DNA from: Stomoxys calcitrans
Taxonomy: Eukaryota > Arthropoda > Insecta > Diptera > Muscidae
Direction: 5' to 3'
DNA length: 64,000 bases
Assembly (NCBI RefSeq): GCF_963082655.1
Contig: NC_081553.1
Coordinates: 207,580,435 to 207,644,434 of the forward strand
In this document: one piece after another, positions 11,275-22,700 of the stretch
Layout of the letters: each line of letters opens with the position of its first letter
Numbering within the stretch: the stretch's first letter is position 1
Notes under the pieces: model-generated
The model's input: the letters and a program-made list of their open reading frames with translations, nothing else
What the model was told of the DNA's origin: nothing
Databases searched by the model: none
Program-made: the position numbers and the translations under genes

Positions 11275-11934
11275 ATGGTAAGTCGTGCGGCCAGTGTTTT
11301 TGACGAAATTTTCCTATAAAACGCCTTAGAACAAAAAAAAAAAATATGTGAAACCTATATACATGTGAGAAAGGTGTTTGATGTGAAGATTTTGTTTCTA
11401 AGTTAAGCGGAAAAAACCAACAATCAGTGTGAAAATGTCGCCAAAAGCAATGCCCATCTAACATAACCTCTGAAGTGTGTGTAAGTAGCTAACGTTGATT
11501 TGTTTTTTTTTTCCAGCCGCCAAAGAAGGACGCAAAATCGTCGGCCAAACAGCCACAAAAAACACAAAAGAAGAAGGAAGGTAGCGGTGGCGGCAAAGCC
11601 AAGAAGAAGAAGTGGTCCAAAGGAAAAGTCAGGGATAAGTTGAACAATCAGGTTCTCTTCGATAAGGCCACCTATGAAAAGTTGATTAAGGAAGTACCTC
11701 AGTACAAGTTGATCACTCCCTCTGTGGTGTCTGAACGTTTGAAGATCCGAGGCTCTTTGGCCAAGCGTGGATTGATTGAATTGCGCGAAAAAGGTAAGCT
11801 CTTGAATTAATAAATAAATTAAAAGGGAAACTATTTACCATTTCTTGTCTTTCATTTCAGGTTTAATTAGACAAGTCGTGCAACATGCCTCTCAAGTCAT
11901 TTACACACGTGCCACCAAGGGTGATGATGCGTAA
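11275..11934 (+). CDS. RpS25: Small ribosomal subunit protein eS25
   Basis: Three exons: 11275-11277 (only the ATG, followed by GTAAGT), 11517-11793 and 11861-11934, in phase, giving 117 aa, the length I recall for Drosophila RpS25. The lysine-rich N-terminus ([15 protein letters not shown]) is followed by [20 protein letters not shown], the winged-helix core ([20 protein letters not shown]) and the C-terminus [18 protein letters not shown]. It is a component of the 40S subunit near the head. Splitting off the start codon alone in exon 1 is typical of ribosomal protein genes. An AATAAA overlaps the stop codon (11,934-11,939) and another lies at about 12,045. Confidence 0.97.
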
Positions 11935-14337
11935 ATAAATTGTACCTCCTAAGACATGTTTACATATTTTTTGTATTAAATGGCTTAAAGGTAAACAACT
12001 GTTCTTTTTTTTCTTGGTTTTATGAGTGGACAAAATTGAGTGCAAAATAAACAGTGGACAACAATGGTTGTTTAATGAATTTGCGAAATAATTATAATGG
12101 AGACTTTACAAGTGCAACATGATTCTTCGGTTTGTTGACTCCACATTGAATTCAAAAGATTTGCTATTATATCGCAAAAAGATTAGTTCGATTGCAAGTT
12201 CGTTAAATGCCGAGAAAGGTTTCCAAATGGTTAATTGACGATAGATTTTTTTTAAAAAATTCATCCAATCTTTGTTGAACAAAAAAAAATCGGTATTTTT
12301 TTTTTGATTTTGCCAATTTTTTTTTAATTCGATTGTTTTGTTTTTGTATATCCTTAATTTGCTAGTTAACTTCTTTTAAATATCCAGAGTGATTTGGTAG
12401 GTTGTCAAGTAGGATGACTAGGCAGATTATGTCGTGTAGTTGTCGTTATGTAGTTACAAGCGGGACACCCCTTTCCACCTATACATCTATTCTATCTCAG
12501 AAAGTTGATTGGCTCATGGCCAGAGCGACACCACTGCAGTAGAGAAGGTTATACAGCTGATTTCCTAAGGTGAATACCTTACAAGTGTCGCCTGCCCTAG
12601 GAGGGGTTGTTCTCGTTGGAATTTAAGCCCAATGACCCCAGCACAACATCCATTAAAAACAAAATACAAATTAGTTTGATATGAAAGCGTGCCCGATCAC
12701 AAAACACCTATGAGCGTGGTGTTACATGTCAGTCATCACGAGAAGTAGCTGCAATTGCGTCGCGGTCAATTGACGGTATCAGTAATAAGAGTCGCAGTGA
12801 GCGGCCGGAAGGAACTGCTCTGACTTAAATACCGAATGCCTGTGATACTCGATATGTCAAGCCGAGCTAATGGCGCCTTTAAACAACCAATGACCGTGAT
12901 ATTCCAGCGACGATTGCTCGTATGGACCAGAACGGGTTTCCCCGCATATGGAGCCTGACGGGGATCGCCACCACCACATACAAATTTGCCTACAATACAA
13001 CGTGTGCTACATAGAGCCCCTTGGATTTCCGAAGGATGTTAGGTTCTGGATTCGTTTGTCTACAAAAACGACATTCACTCCGCTGTTCTAGAGGCATCTT
13101 GTAGCGCTGAATCTCTTGCTGTAGATAAGATAGATCAAACTTGGTGTCTTTGGGCCCTCATCGCTTAACCACAAGATGATAATTTTGATGCCTAATATGA
13201 TAATAGTTCAGTAGATACCGTCTAGGCAATTTATAATGGCGTGGCAAAGAGGAGACAGCCCGTCACAGTAAAGTGTTGTAATAGCCACACATTCTTATGT
13301 GAACAAGCTTGTTCCGGACCGATCGACGATAGAATGTAATACCCATTGGTTATTTCAAGAGACCAATAGCTCGGCTTGTCACATCGCGTATTATAGGCAC
13401 TCCCATCGATACCGCTGATTGTTCACGATTTAATAGCACCAACTCCGTATACGGAGCATTCTACCATCTGCAACCTGTGAACACGCACGGTAGCGTTCAG
13501 CTAAGATTGTGATGTCGATGAACACCACATAAATGGGAGCTCAGAGTTCCAACCCGTGTGTCACAGAGTCAACCGTGCCGGTCCATTGTCGTTAATCCAA
13601 CTGCCGTGGCACTTCCACCATCTATGTAGTTCACATTGTGACTGAAGATTTGGTGGCAGATATCTTCAAAGTGCTTGCAACAAATGAGCGGCAAGATTGA
13701 CAAAGTTGATATGATACGCTCTCGATGCTGTCTGTAGGTCTGAAACCATGTTCTCGACTCCCGGTACAACTAGATATTTGAGATTCCGCCGAAGCCTAAC
13801 GCCTTGGCGCTGGGGATATCATTCGAAACTTTGTCAGCAGTAAATTATGATGGCTGCTCAACTTCTTTTCCTTCCGGCTGCTGGGATAGGAATTTCTTTT
13901 CTACAACACAAGTTATGTTGTAGTTCAAGCGGCGACTAGTGCACTTTCCGAAACCATTCCAATCGGGGTTCCTCTGATAGAAATATGTCGGGCATTCCGA
14001 AGCTATGAAGTCAAATAGGGGTTCATCACATCATCATCACAACACAAGTTATGTTGTAGTTCAAGCGGCGACTAGTGCACTTTCTGAAACCATTCCAAAC
14101 GGGGTTCCTCTGATAGAAATATGTCGGGCATTCCGAAGCTATGAAGTCAAATAGGGTTTCAATGGAGAGAACTTGGATAAAGAGGTCTAATCTCAATGAA
14201 ATGACGGGTTGCCAGTATAGGTGCGTCAAGATTTTTGGTGAACTGTTTCATCAGACATACTTCTGGTGGGCTCATCCTCAATCATAGTGCAGGTGAAGCT
14301 ATCTATCTGCTCTGCCAAAGTCATGCCCCTATGAGAG
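11935..14337. other. Repeat-rich intergenic DNA downstream of RpS25
   Basis: After the RpS25 3' UTR comes about 400 bp of AT-rich DNA, then GC-richer sequence of transposon origin. Dispersed family A appears on the plus strand at about 12,755-13,000 and on the minus strand at about 13,300-13,610. A tandem duplication lies at 13,903-14,160. The block 12,390-12,660 is not recognised. No gene is supported here. Confidence 0.55.
13903..14160. repeat. Near-identical 120-bp direct duplication, offset 137 bp
   Basis: CAACACAAGTTATGTTGTAG begins both units, at 13,903 and 14,040. The units run in parallel through GGCGACTAGTGCACTTTC and GATAGAAATATGTCGGGC to CAAATAGGG, with only a few differences by eye. 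They are separated by a CATCATCATCAC microsatellite. Confidence 0.8.
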
Positions 14338-14625
14338 TTGCGAAATTTGCCCATGAACATTCCCCTTAGGAACAGGGGCAAACTTCTTACATATCAAGGA
14401 GTGCAGCCCGATTCAAGTTTAAGCTCAATGATAAGAGGCCTCCTTTTTATAGTCGAGTCCAAACGACGTGCCGCTGTGCGACACGTCTTTGCAGAGAAGT
14501 TTTACAAATGTTGCCAGCATTAGGAGGGGAAAACCACCTCTGAAATTTGTTTGATGGTTTCGCCAGGATTTGAACCCAGGCGTTCAGCGTCATAGGCGGA
14601 CATGTTAACCTCTGCGTTACGGTGA
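14338..14625 (-). mobile_element. tRNA-derived SINE, family 1 (best copy)
   Basis: Read on the minus strand: ACCGTAACGCAGAGGTTAAC (A-box region), GGGTTCAAATCC (B box), a body with CGACTATAAAAAGGAGGC, and a tail GATATGTAAGAAGTTTGCCC. This is the most complete of the three long copies and gives a usable consensus with 1016-1272 and 22,395-22,625. Confidence 0.82.
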
Positions 14626-14929
14626 TAGTTACCTAGAATAAATTCCCATTAATCGTGATGCGCAAGAAAGTCTCCTAGTACAGCGCGACTGATGTCAGGT
14701 CTATAGCCCGGGGCACAGTTATACACCGGCAGTGTATACATACATTTCATGTTTTGGTCACTAGAGTCAAACTGAAGCTTGATCGCTTGATCGTTATTTA
14801 CTGCGAAGCCTTTTTGCTATTTACATGAGTACCCACTGTATTTCATACCGGAGTAAACCTGGAGACAAGATGTTTTAGTTTCCGACTAATCACAAATCCC
14901 CAGCCCCTCGTTTCATGGCAAACTGTTGG

Positions 14930-16262
14930 AAAAGCCGCAACATCCAAACTTGGGTATCAAAAGCCTCCCCCAAAAAACCCAAGGTACGGCCAGAAGTGTC
15001 ATGCTACACGAGAAGGAGTGATATCGTGAGAAAAGGAGAGAGGAGAAACATCTCTTCCGCGGGAAGAAGAGTGAAATGGAAAGACGAGAGTGTGAGCGAA
15101 TCCAGATGTTCAACAGCCAGAATGAAGTCCGAAAATTATACCAAATAATCAAACCGATGGCTTTGATACAAGCACATCCTTCTGCAGAGACAAATAAGAA
15201 AATCTTGTAAATGTTACAGATAGTGTGCTGAGGATAAAGAACTAACACTTTTTTCCAGCAGCTGGTATCCTACGATGTTGGCCAAGAAGCAATCCCTGCT
15301 GAATGATAGTATGTGTACAACCTAGTCAAAACGAAGTCCACGTAGCGCATGGGTTGCTGGCTGAAATCTTTAAGACCAGAGTCGTCACGCTGATAAGTCT
15401 TATGCATCAGCTCGTCTGGGTAGAAGGACTAATACCCGATGATTGGAACCTCAGCATAATAGGTGCCGTACACAAGAAAGGGGACAAGACGATATGTGTC
15501 AACTACAGAGGAATAAGTCTCCTCCCCATTGCATACAAGATACTATCGAACGCACTGTGTGAAAGATTAAGTTCCAAAGTCAACGAAATACATCTTGAAA
15601 AAGACCCGAGAAGGACAAATCAACGTTGACTACAAAATCGCCTCTGACAGCCCGCCCTGACATACGTTCAAAGGTATTTTAAGCCATTTCTGAGTTTGGT
15701 AGCCCTGCAAAACTGTTACAATTTTGCAGGGATGATGCTTGCTGATACACGTTCCTCTGTTAAAATAGGAAAGAATCTCTCCGAACCGTTCAATACTAAA
15801 CGAGGTTTCAGGCAGGGAGACAGCCTATCGTGTTATCTCTTTAATATCCTGCGGAAGTAGATTAAACGAGATGCAGGTGTGAATAGGCATAGCTGTCATT
15901 GGCTAGAACAGACGTCTCAGTCATTGTGCCCGTCATGACAGGTCACTGTCTAATCGGAAAATATGCTGACTGACTGAAGGTTGCCAGCAACGACTTTTGC
16001 AGAAGCTGTGAGGACATCGACGAAGAAGAGACTATAGAACACCTTCTATATGTGTGTCCCGCACTAGCAATCGGAAGGGGTTGCACTTTAGGTTCTCATT
16101 TCTTTAAGAACCTGTCTGAATTAGGGGGTGTGAACATTCGCAAATTATTGTGCTTTTTAAAGGATCTGGATGGTTCAACAGTAGGAACTAGAAGCCATTT
16201 TCCTTCTTCTGCTCCTGTGGTATCACAATGGACGAAAAAGTCTAAGTGAGTCTGATGACAGA
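14930..16262 (+). pseudogene. Degenerate non-LTR retrotransposon pol
   Basis: Fragments in several frames follow the order of one pol. They are: a basic linker with RRKKSEMERRECERIQMFN at about 15,060-15,120; reverse transcriptase with GLIPDDWNLS, VHKKGDKT, NYRGISLLPIAYKILS at about 15,420-15,560; then RGFRQGDSLSC-like sequence at about 15,800. A C-terminal zinc-knuckle/RNase H end has FCRSCEDIDEEETIEHLLY at about 15,990-16,050. Stops and frame changes show it is dead. Sequence between the RT and the C-terminus has been deleted. It ends with CAGACTGCCACTTAAACTTT at about 16,258. Confidence 0.75.
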
Positions 16263-16319
16263 CTGCCACTTAAACTTTACCTTACCTATTTACAGGATTC
16301 ACTAATAGACAAGATAGTT

Positions 16320-17162
16320 GTCAAAATCGGTGATTAGTACAACGCTGATTTTAAGTATGTTAATAGTTTGAGCCATTTTTCGTTGTTTGTGTGTGTTTTG
16401 GTTCTTAACTATAATACACACACTCAACCAAAACTCGTTGACAGATAGTGCATTTCGCGAGAAAAAATTTTACTCAGCTGTTTACGGTACTCTACCTAAT
16501 AGAAAGTCAGACCACTTGCTCAAACATAAAGTGGATAGGCGTCATGAATATCAAGGATGTCAAATCTGCCGATTGAAAATGTCTCCAATAGGAATACACG
16601 TAAACAAAGAATGAATGTAAAAAGGGAATAAGTTGACATCCTCAAATCCAAGAACTACCAAAAATTAAAAAAATTGTATGTCGGCTGATCGCTTGTCTCA
16701 GCCTTATTCAGTGAATCCTTGTCTATTTACGACAATCTAAATAATTCAATTAAAGCGGTTATCAACTCAATAAAACAATTTTTTGGAAAATTGTTTATTC
16801 TTTCAAAATCACGTTTAATTGATTTGATATTGATATAATCCCTTATAATAAACATTTTTACTTTATTCGATTAATTGCGGAAACAAAATTAAATGTATTG
16901 CACATGGTACAATTAAGACGTAGAACAACAACAAAAATTTACCCCCAACGAAACTACCTTGATGGGCAATGGGAATGACATAATTCGCAGGTAGTGTACC
17001 GTAAACAGCTGAGTACAATTTTTTCTCGCGAAGTGCACTATCTGTCAACGAGTTTGGTTGTGGGTGTGTATTATAGTTAAGAAACACAACACACACAAAC
17101 AACGAAAAATGTCGCGAACTAGTAATAAACACTAAGTCAGAGTTGCACTAATCACTAATTTT
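16320..17162. mobile_element. Foldback-type element with terminal inverted repeats of about 180 bp
   Basis: The left arm (about 16,320-16,500) and right arm (about 16,975-17,162) are reverse complements over most of their length. Both contain TTTTTCGTTGTTTGTGTGTG, CTCGTTGACAGATAGTGCA and TTCGCGAGAAAAAATT. The outer ends read GTCAAAAT...ATTTTGAC. The loop is about 480 bp with no transposase. The inner motif AACAGCTGAGTACAATTTTT also occurs at about 6,870 and 10,212. Confidence 0.75.
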
Positions 17163-18060
17163 GACAGATAGTGCACTCAATATTTTGTTGTTGGGCAACT
17201 GCCACTGCCTGTAAATTAATATATCTTGGGCGATGGGTAAATATCCAAAAGCTATTTACTTGGTAAATTAAAAATAAATACCCGGGCATTTTCCCATTTA
17301 TACCCAAAAGCTGGGTATTTATAATTTTGCAGATATTATGGGTCATATTGGTCATATTTCATCCGATCCGATCATCCGATTGGCACAGTGAGTTCTATTC
17401 ATTTCTGTGAAGTGCCGTTTAAATCGGACTACATTTGGATATAGCTGCCCTTAGACCGACCACCCGATCTCCCCATTTATGGTATTGAGGTCATAAAAGG
17501 TCCATTTATTACCTGAATTCGAAATGAAATTTGGCACAGTGTGTTTTGGTAGAACCCTTCCCATTCCTGTCACATGTGGTCCAGATCGGACCATATTTGG
17601 ATATAGCTGCCATATATACCGATCTCCCGAAATAGAGTACTGAGGGCATAAAACGAGCATCTTTGGCACCCCTCTAACTTTTTTGTTGAATATCGTCCAG
17701 ATTGGGTCATATAGACTATTACGATGTTCGCTTTTTGCAATATTTTCCCCCGATTATTTTTTTAAAATAATGGATTTTAAAGCGCTGGTTTCATTCAGCA
17801 AGACATACTTCTTTGAGGATATTCCCTCATTGCTAATGATACAATTTTAATAAATTGTTATTTTCTCATATATATTTGTGTAGTGTTTCAAAAAAGTAGT
17901 CGTGAAAACCATAATTATTCAACGGAAAAAACGAACATAATACCAGCCATGACAATGATAAATTGTGTATTGCAGCGCGCCGCTTTTCAATTAGGTTCAA
18001 AATTTGTGTAGTACATTTTATTTCAACTCTGACCTATTGTCAAATACAGAAATTATTATG
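17163..18060. repeat. Family B (17.2-17.7 kb) and family C (17.7-18.0 kb) repeat fragments
   Basis: About 17,190-17,700 has the GGATATAGCTGCC...ACCGATCTCCCG pattern shared with 20.5, 26.6 and 32 kb (family B). About 17,870-17,960 ends with ATTCAACGGAAAAAACGAAC and ATAATACCAGCC (family C, also at 23.5 kb and, inverted, at 57.96 kb). No gene is recognised. Confidence 0.6.
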
Positions 18061-18094
18061 GTACCTTTTTAATACGCCAGAGAGCAGCACTTGA

Positions 18095-18102
18095 TCATGT
18101 GA
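18095..18102 (+). promoter_or_regulatory. MITF/TFEB (M-box, CLEAR-like) E-box in the V-ATPase promoter
   Basis: TCATGTGA, in the context TTGATCATGTGATTAAG, lies about 60 bp before the donor of the probable 5' UTR exon and about 200 bp before the start codon. MITF/TFEB factors bind TCAYGTGA, and V-ATPase subunit genes are established targets in flies and mammals. One eight-base match can occur by chance; its position is what makes it worth noting. Confidence 0.5.
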
Positions 18103-18297
18103 TTAAGGCAGAGTTTTTTTTTTCTTGGTAGTCACCTGTCATTGAAAATTATCTGCGAAATTGTAAGTTTTTTGTCTTTGGTTATTTTTAAGATACGTAA
18201 AAGAGTGTTTTTTTTGTTGACGTTAGAGAAATATTTTGCAGATTACTGTGAAATCCAGTTCTCACCCCAAGAATAAAGGAAAACTCATCCACATACA

Positions 18298-18933
18298 ATG
18301 GCCCAGTTACGTACGGTTGTAGGAAAAACCTTTGGTTGGCTTTTTGTGGCCGTAGTTACTGTGCTGATATTTTATCACGTCTTCACTGGCAAGGGTGAGC
18401 GTGTAAGTGTGGGATGGTTCCTAGCAGCTAGTTCACCGTATATGTGGGCTTGTCTGGGCATTGGTTTGGCTGTAGCCTTATCTGTGGTCGGAGCTGCTTT
18501 GGGTATACATACTACTGGCACCAGTATTGTTGGTGGCGGCGTCAAGGCTCCTCGCATCAAGACTAAGAACTTGATTTCTGTTATTTTCTGCGAAGCCGTG
18601 GCCATTTATGGTCTCATCACTGCTATTGTTTTGTCTGGCTTGTTGGAATCTTTCAAAATGGAAACTGCCCTAACAAGTCAAACTGTGATGAATAACAACT
18701 GGACTGCCGGTTACGTGATGTTTGGTGCAGGTTTGGCCGTTGGCTTGGTCAATCTGTTCTGCGGTATTGCGGTAGGTGTTGTGGGTTCTGGTGCAGCTTT
18801 GGCTGATGCTGCAAACTCCGCCCTTTTCGTCAAAATCCTTATTGTGGAAATTTTCGGATCTGCCATTGGTCTCTTTGGATTGATTGTCGGTATTTACATG
18901 ACATCAAAAGTAAAGATGGGAGATAAGGAATAA
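18298..18933 (+). CDS. VhaPPA1-1: V-type proton ATPase 21-kDa proteolipid subunit c''
   Basis: An uninterrupted 211-aa coding region. The protein is a string of hydrophobic helices with the proteolipid signature: [20 protein letters not shown], then [32 protein letters not shown] with the proton-binding Glu, and a second repeat ending [20 protein letters not shown]. It belongs to the rotor ring of the V0 sector, which carries protons into lysosomes, endosomes and secretory organelles. A 5' UTR intron is likely: donor GTAAGT at 18,163 and acceptor TTTTGCAG at about 18,240. Flies have more than one paralogue, so the exact symbol is inferred from closeness to Drosophila VhaPPA1-1. Poly(A) signal AATAAA at 19,474-19,479. 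Confidence 0.95.
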   Translation: MAQLRTVVGKTFGWLFVAVVTVLIFYHVFTGKGERVSVGWFLAASSPYMWACLGIGLAVALSVVGAALGIHTTGTSIVGGGVKAPRIKTKNLISVIFCEAVAIYGLITAIVLSGLLESFKMETALTSQTVMNNNWTAGYVMFGAGLAVGLVNLFCGIAVGVVGSGAALADAANSALFVKILIVEIFGSAIGLFGLIVGIYMTSKVKMGDKE

Positions 18934-20269
18934 ATTGTGGCTACTTAGGCACATTGTGGCAAAAGTAAGTAAACAATTACCAAAAAGGCTAAATAACGAA
19001 CCATCATTTGTACTTTAGGAATAGCCAATTATATAGCCATTCCATCTTATATAAACTAATATTGGAAAGACCAAGTAAATTAATGGGCGGAAGCAGAAAA
19101 TATACCTAGAATTAAATTCTTCTCTATTTAAAAGTGAACTTTCTTGAGTGTGTCTGTGTGTTGCACTTATAATCACAAACTGGAAATAATCAAATTATCA
19201 TATTTATCATGTATAAAACGCGGGTAGTATTAATCTTGTAAAAATTGTGTTGTGAAACTTCAGCATCAAAAATCAACATCAACAATGCAATTTTTCATAG
19301 ATTAAACCATTTTTAATAATTTTATTGTCCATCCCTATGCGAACTGTTTTTGTTTGAGTTTCTCTTTATATTGTTAATTAATATGTATTATTTTTTAATG
19401 TCACTTAATAATGTATACAAATGATTTATATTACTTAATGTATGGAAATATTGTAAAAAGTATTGGATATAACAATAAATATCGACATTGTTCGTTTTCT
19501 TTCAAATCTCCCGCCGCTATATTCTTCTAAATATATATAAAATACTCCCGTGGATTGACTGGTTGACTGACTGATCACTGCCCAGGCCAAACTGCTTTAG
19601 ATTGAACCATAAAATTTGGCACTAATGTTGGTTTTGGGTCGAAGGCGCGAGATAAGAAGGATAATATATTTACTTATGTATTTAATTTCATACTACAAAG
19701 CCAAACAGGGTCTATTAAATATTACAATAACAAAAAACGCCTGAATAATAATGCTAAAGTTCAATATATAGTTATATAGTACTATAAGTTATATAGTACT
19801 ATAAGTTATATATTCGTACTATAAGTTACATAAAAAGGAACAAATAGTGACTAGAAGTAAGGGCTAGAATTATGAGGAATTATTTGAGCTAAAACTAAAA
19901 GCGTCTTGAATGAAGGTTTGGAGAAAAAAAAAAGAAACAGAACGTTTGATTAGTGCCGCAATTGGTATTATTTGGACTTGCTGTGTAAATTGATCTAGAA
20001 CTCTGAATTTTGGTGGCTAACTTCGGCGAACTTCGCACAGGGCGTTAGTATAGAGCTAATATTTCGTAATTTGGAATAAAATAAATCTATTGCGAAATAA
20101 TGAGGGTTGAAAGAAAATATTTGAAAAATAGTATTCGAAACGGGAGAGAAAGCGTTCGCTAATTGCCTCAATGGGTACCAACTTTCGGTAGGGATTGAGT
20201 TAGGGCATCTTCAAATGCGTAACTACATATATGAATTTCCGGATATTTGTGCCAAGTTTCAGTTCAATA

Positions 20270-21200
20270 TCTCTATTTTTGATGACTGTAGCGTGATTTC
20301 AACAGACAGACGGACGGACATGGCTGAATCGTCTCAGAAATGGATAGTTCGATGTGTTGCAACGAAATGACAAATGAATATACCACTTCCTCTTCATTGG
20401 TGGGTATAAAATAGGGATATTCAGCTTGCACACATTCTTTTTTTTGTCCATTGGCAGGCTAAGTTGAAAGATGGGCCATATACGACTTTATCTTGATATA
20501 GTCCGCATATAGATCGATGTGCCGATACAAGGTCTGAGGCCCATTAAAGCTTTAATTTTTATCCGACTTCATTGAAATTTTAGTACCGTATTGACATATA
20601 GCTGCTATTAGACCGATCTTTCGATTTAAGGTCTTACGCCCATAAAAAGTGCATTTGTTGTCCGATTTTGCTGAAATTTGAGACAGCAAGTTACGTTAGG
20701 CCTCTCGACATCCTTGTTTAATTTGGCCCAGATCCGTCTAGATTTGAACCGTCCGTCCGAAATCACGACAGCGGTCGAACGTGTAAAGTCAGCCGCTTGA
20801 ATTTTTGCACAGGTACTAAGTATTGATGTTGGTCGCTGGGGATTTGAGAGATTTAGATATAGCTCCTATATATACCGATCTCCCGGTTTGACTTCTCGAG
20901 CCCCTAGATGCCGCAATTTTTGTCCGATTTGGCTGAAGTTTGACATGTAGTGTTCTGTTAAGACTTTCAACAAATATGCTAAGTACGATCCAAATCGGTC
21001 TATAACCTGATATAGCTGCCACATAAAGCGATCTCCCGATTTGACTTCTTAAGCCCTTACAAGCCGCAATTTTGGCCCGCTATGGCTTAAATTGTACATG
21101 TGGTGTTCCGTTATGATTTCCAACAGATGTGTTAAGTACGGTCCGAATCGGCTGGCTGATATAGCTGATATAGCTCCCATATAAACTGATCTCCCTGATG
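20270..21200. repeat. Dispersed family B repeat
   Basis: It shares with 26.6-27.5 and 32.1-33.35 kb the block ATTTCAACAGACAGACGGAC, the terminal GGTGGGTATAAAA and phrases such as TATAGCTCCCATATA and CCGATCTCCCG repeated every 150-200 bp. No transposase ORF is visible. Confidence 0.65.
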
Positions 21201-22394
21201 CTACAATGGTAACTCTTGCGATGCTTCTGGCTGTTCTTCACTCCAAAATCAACAATTCTGCTTATTAACCTACCCATTGAGCCAAAAATGAGAAAAAAAT
21301 AGCAAAAAAGAGCGCGCGATGAACTTTCTGAACAAAGTACGCATTTTGATAATAAAACTCAATAATTTGCAAATGTTGTTCGTTTGTAAGACGATTATAG
21401 ACCAAACTGAAGATGTTTGACAATTAAACAAAACACTAGACGTGCGTGAGCTGAGCTCTTCTTCGAAGTAAAGTAAAGGGAAGAATAGTTCTCGAAGCGG
21501 TGTTTCGAAGTAAAATGACCAGAAAGAACAAATATGAAAAATAGTTTTCGGATCGGAAGAAACCCTACGTTTAGTTGCGCACTTGGTACTTTTATTACGG
21601 ATTGCGCTAAAATTTTCAAAATTGCGATTTAGGCACTAAAAAGTACAATATAGTAAGTTCCAGTCCATAGGACCTATAGCCGCGGGAACATGGCACTAAA
21701 ACATATAAAACGGAAGTTTCTTTACGGATTAAACTAAATCTCTCAAAATTGTGAAACATGTACTAAAAAGTTAAAAATGGGAATTTTACTATTTAATGCG
21801 CCTCAAGAAGTTTGATGATATCAATATAGATAATTATGAGCCCCATACAAGCTGGAACTATGAGCTGCGCTGTCTGGTGTTCATCGTTCTTATGAGAATC
21901 TCAACTGGGAGCTTCCGGGCGCGTCCGGTTGCGGGTAGTGGAATGCTCCATACGGGGTAGCTGCAATTCCGGCCGCGGATATTCAGTGGTATCGCTCAAA
22001 TACTGAGTGCCTACGATGTTCGATATGACAAGGTAAGTAATTGGCCCCTTTAAAATACGTGGGCCAAACTACATCCGGGCGAAATACACCAAACAAAGAA
22101 GGAACATTACCGTACAATTCGAATGTTCCAAATAGATTTGGTTCTAGTGAGAATAAAGCTAAGCGATAATACAACTCAACGCAAAAAACTCAAAAAGGTT
22201 AGTTTCGTAAACGTTGTTGTTGTTGTAGCAGTGTGTTGCACACTAAGGCAGCGCTTGCCGATGAAGGACTTCATCGGGTTAATCTGGTACGTACAACCGG
22301 CTGCCATGGGATTGTTCAACAGTGTGTTGTACGGCGACAGCCTTTGCCGATGAAGGACATGTTGTGATCTAAGGGAGTAGTGAGTATGGGGTTG

Positions 22395-22625
22395 TTTTTG
22401 TAGACACGGGATTCAAATTCTGGGGAGAGCATCAGAAAATATTTCAAAAAATTTACTGGTTATCCCCTCCTAATGTTGGCGACTTTTGTGAGGTACTACA
22501 TCATTTGTTATGTTATCTCGAAACGCCGTTCGAACTCGGCTATAAAAAGGAGGCCCCTTATCATTTAGCTTTAACTTTAATCGGACAGCAACCATTGATA
22601 TGTGAGAAGTTTGTCCTGTTTGTTC
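22395..22625 (+). mobile_element. tRNA-derived SINE, family 1 (plus-strand copy)
   Basis: A decayed B-box region (GGGATTCAAATTCTGG) is followed by the family body: CCCCTCCTAATGTTGGC, CTCGGCTATAAAAAGGAGGC and GATATGTGAGAAGTTTG. The A-box end is lost or too diverged to place. Confidence 0.7.
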
Positions 22626-22700
22626 AATTCTGTCCAGTTATATGTAGCAAATATAGATGCAGCTGCAAATACATACATATGTATGTATAAGGTTGCCGCA

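Larger units (their letters stand above)
18934..22700. other. VhaPPA1 3' UTR followed by repeats
   Basis: The 3' UTR probably ends near 19,500. Then come a short tandem array at about 19,765-19,835 (AGTTATATAGTACTATA units), family B at about 20,270-21,200 (with GACAGACGGACGGACATGGC and a GGTGGGTATAAAA end), family A at about 21,880-22,060, a GTTGTTGTTGTAGCAGTGTG repeat at about 22,213, and SINE family 1 at 22,395-22,625. No gene is supported. Confidence 0.6.

Noticed and set aside
14560..14625. Possible tRNA gene on the minus strand
   Set aside because: A and B boxes are present but the arms do not fold into a clean cloverleaf by eye, and the same head starts several SINE copies.
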